NCBI GenBank assembly: GCA_001795165.1
Contig: MGNS01000043.1
Location: 11,535 to 24,173 of the forward strand
DNA length: 12,639 bases
Origin: Chloroflexi bacterium RBG_16_57_11
Lineage (GTDB): Bacteria; Chloroflexota; Anaerolineae; Anaerolineales; UBA4823
Direction: 5' to 3'
The notes beneath the pieces are model-generated. The model was not told the origin of the DNA. It saw only the letters and a list, made by a program, of their open reading frames with translations, and made no database searches. Positions within the stretch are counted from its first letter, which is position 1, and every line of letters starts with the position of its first letter. Made by a program: the position numbers and the translations under genes. Below are positions 8,224 through 12,639 of the stretch, one piece after another.

Positions 8224-8493
8224 ATGCCTGGTTTTTGGGATCGAGTGTTTGGTCGAGAAACAACCAGCGCCCAGCAAGCCAAAGAGCGCTTGAAATTGGT
8301 CCTGGTGCATGATCGCACGGATATCACCCCCGGTACGCTGGAAGTGCTTAAAGATGAATTGATCGCCACGATATCGCGCCATGTCGATATAGACCCGGCA
8401 GCAGTGCGAATTGAGATGTCGCAGGATGGCCGCGAGCAGCGGCTTATCGCCGATATCCCCTTGCGTCCCGTGCGCCGGCGCAGGGTCAGCTAA
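8224..8493 (+). CDS. minE: Cell division topological specificity factor MinE
   Basis: 89 residues, the normal size. MinE stimulates the MinD ATPase and drives MinD off the membrane, giving the Min gradient or oscillation. The N-terminus (MPGFWDRVFGR) looks like a membrane-targeting amphipathic segment. The MinD-contact region AKERLKLVLVHDR (about residues 19-31) is well conserved. The rest forms the dimerising topological specificity domain (LEVLKDELIATISRHVDIDPAAVRIEM), followed by a very basic tail (RPVRRRRVS). A strong GGAGG site (8211-8215) lies 8 nt before the ATG, inside the 3' end of minD. The complete MinCDE set implies an E. coli-type Min system rather than MinD with DivIVA alone. 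Confidence 0.93.
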   Translation: MPGFWDRVFGRETTSAQQAKERLKLVLVHDRTDITPGTLEVLKDELIATISRHVDIDPAAVRIEMSQDGREQRLIADIPLRPVRRRRVS

Positions 8494-8528
8494 GCCCGGT
8501 GATCGAATGAGTTATATGGTGTGAAAGA

Positions 8529-9644
8529 ATGCGAGTACAAAATCTAGCTTTTAATTGGAGGCATTTCGATTTTTGGCTGCTAGGATCGGTGGCATTGTTG
8601 GTCATCTTCGGCATCACCATGATCCGCTCTGCGGTTGCCGGAAACATCGAGCTGGTTGAACTGGACCTTGTGCGACGGCAAGCGATCTTTGCGATTGGTG
8701 GCGTGGTCGCCATGTTAGCCGTCGCGGCGATCGATTATCGCCTGTGGGCTTCGATCAGCCGCCCACTCTTCATCGGCACAGTGATCGCCCTTTCCGCCTT
8801 GACCATCCTGGGCGCAGCGTTGTTCGGCTCAGCGCGTTGGTTTGATACCGGTGTGATCCTGATACAGCCTTCTGAGATAGCAAAAATTGTGCTGATCCTG
8901 GTACTGGCCGATTATTTCACCCGTAACCAGCAGAATATCCAAAGGTTATCTTATGTGGCGCGCAGTTTTTTCCTGGCAATGTTTATTACTGTGCCAATCC
9001 TGCTCCAGCCCAATTTGAGCACCTCCATCGTAATGATCGTTCTATGGTTCGCCATGCTGTGGGCCAGTGGGTTGCGTATCCGCCACCTGCTGCTGTTCAT
9101 CGCCGGCGGCCTTTTCCTGCCACTCCTTGCCTTCCCATTACTAGTGGACTATCAACAGCGGCGCATCCTTAACTTCTTGTTCCCTGATCCTAACGCCCGG
9201 CATGGCGACATTTATAACATCCAGCAGGCGTTGATCAGCATTGGCTCCGGCGGCTTGCTCGGGCAAGGTTATGGCCAGGGGACTCAGGTGCAGCTGCGCT
9301 TTCTCAAAGTGCGCTGGTCGGACTTTATCTTTTCTGCTATGGCGCACGAGTTTGGCTTCCTGGGAACGCTGGTGGTGATTCTGGTCTTGTTGTTCGTCAT
9401 CTGGCGATGCCTGCGCGCCGCTCGATTGGCTTCGGATACCTTCGGGGCGCTGATTGCTTATGGCGTGGCAACGATGATCACCTTCCAGGCGATGGTTAAT
9501 ATCGGCGTCAATCTCAATCTGATGCCTGCAACCGGGTTGACCTTACCTTTTGTCAGTTACGGGGGCAGTTCCCTGCTCTCCACCTTGATCGGCATCGGGC
9601 TGGTGGAGAGCGTGATCTTACGCCACCGAGCGCTCGAATTCTAA
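8529..9644 (+). CDS. rodA: RodA-type peptidoglycan glycosyltransferase (SEDS family)
   Basis: 371 residues, nearly the length of E. coli RodA, with about ten membrane helices. SEDS proteins polymerise lipid II into glycan strands. Conserved elements: W104 in ARWFDTG...QPSEIAK, the loop HGDIYNIQQALISIGSGGLLGQGYGQG, D265 in WSDFIFSAMAHEFG (position of the catalytic aspartate of RodA), and the C-terminal GLTLPFVSYGGSS signature. The family members RodA, FtsW and SpoVE are hard to separate by sequence alone; the neighbouring mreBCD and mrdA (PBP2) argue for RodA. The residue before the glutamate of the HEFG stretch is histidine where many relatives have glutamate. The gene starts 35 nt after minE, with a weak ribosome site. 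Confidence 0.9.
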   Translation: MRVQNLAFNWRHFDFWLLGSVALLVIFGITMIRSAVAGNIELVELDLVRRQAIFAIGGVVAMLAVAAIDYRLWASISRPLFIGTVIALSALTILGAALFGSARWFDTGVILIQPSEIAKIVLILVLADYFTRNQQNIQRLSYVARSFFLAMFITVPILLQPNLSTSIVMIVLWFAMLWASGLRIRHLLLFIAGGLFLPLLAFPLLVDYQQRRILNFLFPDPNARHGDIYNIQQALISIGSGGLLGQGYGQGTQVQLRFLKVRWSDFIFSAMAHEFGFLGTLVVILVLLFVIWRCLRAARLASDTFGALIAYGVATMITFQAMVNIGVNLNLMPATGLTLPFVSYGGSSLLSTLIGIGLVESVILRHRALEF

Positions 9645-9662
9645 ATAATACCATCTCACGCC

Positions 9663-9688
9663 TAGGGCAATTTGATACAATTCCCCTA
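9663..9688 (+). repeat. Inverted repeat between rodA and gltX
   Basis: TAGGGCAATT (9663-9672) pairs with AATTCCCCTA (9679-9688) over 10 positions with one C-C mismatch; the loop is 6 nt. It overlaps the putative gltX -10, so it could be an operator or a weak terminator for the upstream series. There is no T-run after it, which makes an intrinsic terminator unlikely. Confidence 0.4.
9673..9681 (+). promoter_or_regulatory. Possible gltX promoter (extended -10)
   Basis: TACAAT (9676-9681) preceded by TG-A (9673-9675) resembles the extended -10 seen upstream of mreB. No clear -35 is seen. It sits inside an imperfect inverted repeat (9663-9672 with 9679-9688), and the predicted start of transcription near 9688 leaves about 27 nt to the gltX ATG. 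Confidence 0.4.
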
Positions 9689-9703
9689 AGTATTCCATGA
9701 TTC

Positions 9704-9708
9704 GGGAG
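9704..9708 (+). promoter_or_regulatory. Ribosome binding site deciding the gltX start
   Basis: GGGAG lies 6 nt before the ATG at 9715. A first in-frame ATG at 9697 has no such site and adds six residues not typical of GluRS. Confidence 0.6.
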
Positions 9709-9714
9709 TCATGC

Positions 9715-11202
9715 ATGTCTAAACCTGTTGTAGTCCGCTTTGCGCCTTCTCCCACCGGTCGCACGCATCTGGGCAGTGGCCGGACCGCGCTGTATAACTA
9801 TCTGTACGCCCGGCAGACCGGCGGCAGGTTTATCCTGCGTATCGAAGACACAGACCAGAAGCGCTATGTGCCCGGAGCAGAGCAGGAGCTGATCGATAGC
9901 CTGCACTGGCTGGGCATCCAATGGGATGAAGGCCCGGATGTGGGCGGCCCGAATGGCCCTTATTACCAGACACAACGACGGGAAATCTACCAGCAACATG
10001 CCCGCTGGCTGGTAGAGCATGGACACGCCTATGCCTGCTTCTGCACCTCCGAGCGACTTGAGAAAGTGCGCCAGGAACAGATCAAGAACAAGCAAAACCC
10101 GCGTTACGATGGCACATGCCGCCGCCTGGACCCGGCAACGGCAGAACAGCGTGTTGCAGCCGGGGAGCGCCATGTAATCCGCTTCAAGATCCCACCGGAA
10201 GGCGCGATCACTGTGCGGGATCAGCTGCGCGGCGACATCCGGGTGGAAAATTCCAGCCTGGACGATATGATCCTGGTCAAATCTGACGGACTGGCTTTAT
10301 ATCACCTGGCAGCGATAGTGGACGACCATTTAATGGGGGTCACGCATGTGATCCGCGGCTCGGAGTGGCTCTCAACATTTCCCCTGCACGGGCACATCCT
10401 GCAGGCCTTCGGTTGGGAGAGGCCCGTCTTTATCCACCTGTCGATCTTTCTCAAGCCAAGCGGAAAAGGTAAAATGAGCAAGCGCGATACGGCTGAGGCC
10501 ATGAAGGACGGCCATTCGATTTTTATCACCGACTTGAGCCAGCTGGGCTACTTACCCGAAGCAGCGGTCAACTGGACGGCTTTGATGGGCTGGAGCTACG
10601 ACGACCACACCGAGTTCTTCACCATGAATGACTTGCTAGAAAAATTCAGCCTGGAAAAGCTCAACCCTGCACCCGCGGCGATCAATTTCACCAAGCTGGA
10701 TCACTTCAACGGCCTGCACATTCGTAACCTGGCGATCGAGGACCTGGCAAGGCGAATTCGCCCGTTCCTGGAGCAGGCTGGCTACCGCGTTGACGACTCC
10801 ATCCTGCTCCGAGCAGTGCCGCTCATCCGCGAGCGGTTGGTCACCCTGGATGAGGCCCCGCGGTGGATCGGCTTCCTTTTTCAGGATGAGGTTTTTCCCG
10901 CTTCGGAAGATTTGATCGGATCAAAGATGACAGCTCAAGACTCTGCCAATGCGGCCCGCCGAGCCCTGGTGGTATTGCAAAGCTTGCCCGAACTGACCCT
11001 GCAAACCGCCGAGCCGCTGATGCGTCAGCTGGCTGAGGAGCTCGGCCTGCAGGCTGGGCAGCTCTTTGGCATCTTGCGCGTGGCGGTCACCGGGCAAAAA
11101 GTCAGCCCGCCGTTGTTTGAAAGCATGGAGATCATCGGCAAGGAAAAGGTGTTGAAGAGGGTGGAGAGGGCGATCAAGCTGCTGGTGGATTCAAATCGCT
11201 GA
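9715..11202 (+). CDS. gltX: Glutamate--tRNA ligase (GluRS)
   Basis: 495 residues, the normal bacterial size. It charges tRNA-Glu with glutamate using ATP, in the cytoplasm. The class I Rossmann catalytic domain shows FAPSPTGRTHLGS, with the HIGH-type signature at H18-L-G-S21, then LRIEDTDQKRYV. The KMSKR loop is K253-M-S-K-R257. The C-terminal helical anticodon-binding part follows, with a typical ending (GKEKVLKRVERAIKLL). The stop codon TGA (11200-11202) is formed by the first bases of the repeat array that follows. A glutaminyl-tRNA synthetase gene stands about 1.2 kb away on the opposite strand, so this GluRS is probably of the discriminating kind, charging only tRNA-Glu; that is inference. 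Confidence 0.96.
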   Translation: MSKPVVVRFAPSPTGRTHLGSGRTALYNYLYARQTGGRFILRIEDTDQKRYVPGAEQELIDSLHWLGIQWDEGPDVGGPNGPYYQTQRREIYQQHARWLVEHGHAYACFCTSERLEKVRQEQIKNKQNPRYDGTCRRLDPATAEQRVAAGERHVIRFKIPPEGAITVRDQLRGDIRVENSSLDDMILVKSDGLALYHLAAIVDDHLMGVTHVIRGSEWLSTFPLHGHILQAFGWERPVFIHLSIFLKPSGKGKMSKRDTAEAMKDGHSIFITDLSQLGYLPEAAVNWTALMGWSYDDHTEFFTMNDLLEKFSLEKLNPAPAAINFTKLDHFNGLHIRNLAIEDLARRIRPFLEQAGYRVDDSILLRAVPLIRERLVTLDEAPRWIGFLFQDEVFPASEDLIGSKMTAQDSANAARRALVVLQSLPELTLQTAEPLMRQLAEELGLQAGQLFGILRVAVTGQKVSPPLFESMEIIGKEKVLKRVERAIKLLVDSNR

Positions 11203-11402
11203 ACCGCTGATTGCACAGAACCGCTGATTGCACAGAACCGCTGATTGCACTGAACCACTGATTGCGCTGAACCGCTGATTGCACTGAACCGCTGATTGAG
11301 CTGAACCGCTGATTGTACTGTCCACTGATTGCACTGAACACAGAATAGGTTTAACCGCTGATCGCATTGATGCTCTAATTTGGCCGAATGGCTAATTTCA
11401 CT
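11201..11402 (+). repeat. Tandem array of a 17-bp repeat, 12 units
   Basis: The consensus is GAACCGCTGATTGCACT. Units 1-7 (11201-11319) are each 17 bp with at most two or three changes. Unit 8 (11320-11335) is 16 bp. Units 9-12 (11336-11352, 11353-11368, 11369-11385, 11386-11402) keep the 16-17-bp spacing but are increasingly degenerate. Each unit holds two CTGA words 8-9 bp apart, so it looks like a dimer of a shorter ancestral word. There are no spacers between units, so this is not CRISPR. The array fills the gap between gltX and the next gene and starts inside the gltX stop codon. Confidence 0.92.
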
Positions 11403-11410
11403 GCTATATT
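11402..11410 (+). promoter_or_regulatory. Possible extended -10 of the GxxExxY gene
   Basis: TATATT (11405-11410) is preceded by TGC (11402-11404), giving the TG-N extended form, just at the end of the repeat array. The leader would be very short (about 15 nt), with the ribosome site at its 5' end, which weakens the call. Confidence 0.25.
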
Positions 11411-11431
11411 GAGTTGAAGGAGATCTGGTAA

Positions 11432-11836
11432 ATGGAAAATCAGGTGCAATATGTTAAGCCTGAGTATCCCCTATCGGAGACTACGGGCCGGATCATCGCT
11501 TCAGCTCAGGAGGTTCACCGGGAGTTAGGTCCCGGGTTTGAAGAGGTTATTTACCAGCGTGCGTTGGCGTTGGAGCTGCATGCCCGCAATTTGGATTTCA
11601 GTTGCGAGGTCTGGATCGACGTCCATTATAAGGGTCGAGAGATCGGTAAGAAGCGCATCGATTTCTTAATTGAGGGGGTGATGGTGGAGATCAAGGCAAA
11701 GGATCACATTGATGAGATCGCTGTAATTCAAACCCTCTCCTATCTAAGGGCTTCGGGTTTTGAGGTTGGGCTATTGCTTAATTTTGGCGCAAAGTCTTTG
11801 GAAATAAAGCGTCTCATCCATACGAAAGCGGAGTGA
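11432..11836 (+). CDS. GxxExxY family protein, probable PD-(D/E)XK nuclease fold
   Basis: 134 residues, the usual size of the GxxExxY family. The naming motif is G35-F-E-E38-V-I-Y41. The other core residues of the PD-(D/E)XK nuclease superfamily follow in order: E38 in the first helix, D77 (RIDFLIEG), E86-I-K88 (VEIKAKD) and Q100 (IQTLSYLRASG). No active-site residue is missing, so the protein is probably catalytically competent on nucleic acid, though the cellular role of the family is not established as far as I know. A strong AAGGAGA site (11417-11423) lies 8 nt before the ATG. The gene is framed on both sides by 17-bp repeats, and its stop TGA (11834-11836) is the first TGA of a downstream unit. 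Confidence 0.88.
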   Translation: MENQVQYVKPEYPLSETTGRIIASAQEVHRELGPGFEEVIYQRALALELHARNLDFSCEVWIDVHYKGREIGKKRIDFLIEGVMVEIKAKDHIDEIAVIQTLSYLRASGFEVGLLLNFGAKSLEIKRLIHTKAE

Positions 11837-11917
11837 ACCACTGATTTCACTGACAGTGTTGATTGCGCTGAGGATGTTTTTCAGTGTAATCAGCGGCCTC
11901 AGCCAATCAGTGGTTCA
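11834..11917. repeat. Direct and inverted repeat units forming a hairpin between convergent genes
   Basis: Two direct units (GAACCACTGATTTCACT, 11835-11851, and a weaker 18-bp copy, 11852-11869) are followed by two inverted units (11883-11900 and 11901-11916). The outer arms TGAACCACTGATT (11834-11846) and AATCAGTGGTTCA (11905-11917) pair perfectly over 13 bp. Inside, GCTGAGG (11867-11873) pairs with CCTCAGC (11897-11903) around a 23-nt loop. It lies between the stop codons of two convergent genes and could act as a two-way transcription barrier, but neither strand has a terminator-like T-run after the stem. Confidence 0.8.
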
Positions 11918-12316
11918 TTGGTTTCCAACCTTTTCTGTGGGCCGAAATCTCAGCGCCGACCAGGTTTCATCGATGGCGATTTGCATCACCGGGCTGAAAC
12001 CGCTGGGCTCAACCAACTTCCAAAGGATATCCCGGTTCAGGTCGCTCTTGATTTTACCGGTTTGCTTGGGGTAACATAGCCAAAACAGGCCATCATATTT
12101 CACCGCCTGGAATGCGCCTGGGCCGAAACGCTCCAGCTCAGCCTGGTCTTTTACGAAAAGCTGTACAAAGTCAAACGTGCCTTCTGCCTGGGTGGACAGC
12201 GTTATGCCAGCAGGAAGCTCGCCCAGGGACTGCAGATAGCCAGCTGGAGCATTCAATACCAAGGCTTTTTGCCCGGCCGCCAGGCGGAGTTTCTTTATTA
12301 GACCTGTCTCGCTCAT
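11915..12316 (-). CDS. DUF3052-like protein of unknown function
   Basis: 133 residues from the ATG at 12316 (reverse strand), which is preceded by AAGGAGAAC at good spacing; an in-frame TTG five codons upstream lies over this ribosome site and is unlikely. The sequence resembles the DUF3052 family: an opening KKLRLAAGQKALVLNAPAGY, then FDFVQLFVKDQAELERF, FWLCYPKQTGKIKSDLNRD and a closing IDETWSALRFRP. No catalytic motif is recognised and there is no membrane segment or signal peptide; a small cytoplasmic protein is expected. It follows glnS by 47 nt on the same strand, so the two are probably co-transcribed. Its stop codon TGA is exactly the first TGA of the inverted repeat unit at 11905-11917. 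Confidence 0.8.
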   Translation of the reverse strand: MSETGLIKKLRLAAGQKALVLNAPAGYLQSLGELPAGITLSTQAEGTFDFVQLFVKDQAELERFGPGAFQAVKYDGLFWLCYPKQTGKIKSDLNRDILWKLVEPSGFSPVMQIAIDETWSALRFRPTEKVGNQ

Positions 12317-12363
12317 CAGTTCTCCTTCCAATCGGTTTACCAGCGAACCTGCCCTGACTAATC

Positions 12364-12639
12364 TTATTGGCTTTTTTCGATCTTAGCCCAGGTATCCTTC
12401 AGCGGGACGGTGCGGTTGAAGACTAGCCTGCCAGGCGCCGAGTCTTTGTCAACGCAGAAGTAGCCCTGCCGCTCGAATTGGAAGCGCTCGCCGGGTTGGG
12501 CCTCTACCAGATCGGGCTCTACATAGCACGGATTAAGCACCTGCAGCGAGTCGGGGTTGATGTTGGCCCGGAAGTCCTGGCTCTCCTCGTCCACGTCTTC
12601 AGGGTTGGGGCGGTTGAACAGACGGTCGTACAATCGCAC
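12364..12639 (-). CDS. glnS: Glutamine--tRNA ligase (GlnRS), C-terminal part
   Basis: The last 91 residues of the gene; the frame is open to the right edge, so the 5' part lies outside the window. The visible piece is the C-terminal anticodon-binding beta-barrel region of GlnRS, recognised by RLYDRLFNRPNPE, NPDSLQVLNPCYVEPDL, PGERFQFERQGYFCVDKDS and the closing FNRTVPLKDTWAK. GlnRS charges tRNA-Gln directly with glutamine. The first visible codon is GTG but is internal to the gene, not a start. Direct glutaminylation means that tRNA-Gln need not be made through the Glu-tRNA-Gln amidotransferase route, at least not exclusively. Confidence 0.93.
   Translation of the reverse strand: MRLYDRLFNRPNPEDVDEESQDFRANINPDSLQVLNPCYVEPDLVEAQPGERFQFERQGYFCVDKDSAPGRLVFNRTVPLKDTWAKIEKSQ

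Larger units (their letters stand above)
11200..11917. mobile_element. Putative repeat-bounded GxxExxY nuclease element
   Basis: The two ends are inverted copies: TGAACCGCTGATTG (11200-11213) and the complement of 11904-11917, TGAACCACTGATTG, with 13 of 14 identical. Between them lie the direct array, one gene for a PD-(D/E)XK-type protein, two direct units and two inverted units. The 718-bp unit exactly spans from the stop codon of gltX to the stop codon of the convergent minus-strand gene. No transposase, integrase or target-site duplication is visible, so mobility is a hypothesis based on layout alone. Confidence 0.35.

Noticed and set aside
11025..11258. Minus-strand open frame running from the repeat array into the end of gltX
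   Set aside because: It is open only because the repeat has no stop on that strand and then overlaps gltX antisense; no ribosome site and no recognisable protein.
11201..11402. The 17-bp repeats as a CRISPR array
   Set aside because: Units are directly adjacent with no unique spacers, are shorter than CRISPR repeats, and no cas gene is present.
11834..11917. The downstream hairpin as a standard Rho-independent terminator
   Set aside because: Neither strand has a T-run after the stem, and the inner part is bulged; it is kept only as a repeat-derived hairpin.
11856..12357. Plus-strand open frames opposite the DUF3052-like gene
   Set aside because: They overlap a gene with a good ribosome site and family similarity on the other strand and show no protein-like conservation.
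12364..12639. A small complete protein starting at the GTG at the right edge
   Set aside because: The sequence matches the C-terminal region of GlnRS and the frame is open to the window edge, so it is the end of a truncated glnS.

Overview
The window looks like chromosomal DNA of a Chloroflexota bacterium, most probably class Anaerolineae. I infer this from the moderately GC-rich coding style, the protein sequences (MreB, PBP2, GltX, KorAB, a DUF3052-like protein next to glnS) and an mre-mrdA-min-rodA gene order that I associate with that group. No rRNA, tRNA, prophage or CRISPR is visible.

Layout. (1) 1-1859: the 3' part of korA and a complete korB, encoding a 2-oxoacid:ferredoxin oxidoreductase. 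They end at a clear Rho-independent terminator (1875-1922). (2) 1960-9644: a promoter with an extended -10 box, then a tight co-directional series mreB-mreC-mreD-mrdA-minC-minD-minE-rodA. It joins the cell-elongation machinery (MreB filament, MreC/MreD scaffold, the PBP2 transpeptidase and the RodA glycosyltransferase) to the complete MinCDE system that places the division septum. (3) 9663-11202: gltX (glutamyl-tRNA synthetase) behind its own probable promoter. (4) 11200-11917: a compact repeat-bounded unit. It holds a 12-unit array of a 17-bp repeat, a gene for a GxxExxY-family protein with all the signature residues of a PD-(D/E)XK nuclease, two more direct repeat units, and two inverted units. 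(5) 11915-12639, minus strand: a DUF3052-like gene downstream of the 3' end of glnS (glutaminyl-tRNA synthetase).

The most unusual part is region 4. It fills the whole gap between two convergent transcription units. Its outer ends are inverted copies of the same motif, TGAACC(G/A)CTGATTG. The stop codon of each of the three genes touching it (gltX, the nuclease gene, the DUF3052-like gene) is exactly the TGA that opens a repeat unit. This fits a small, possibly mobile or recombinogenic element that settles at gene 3' ends, but mobility is inferred from one copy only.

Starts were chosen from Shine-Dalgarno spacing and family N-termini. This shortens minC, minD, gltX and the DUF3052-like gene relative to their longest open frames, and gives mreB a TTG start.
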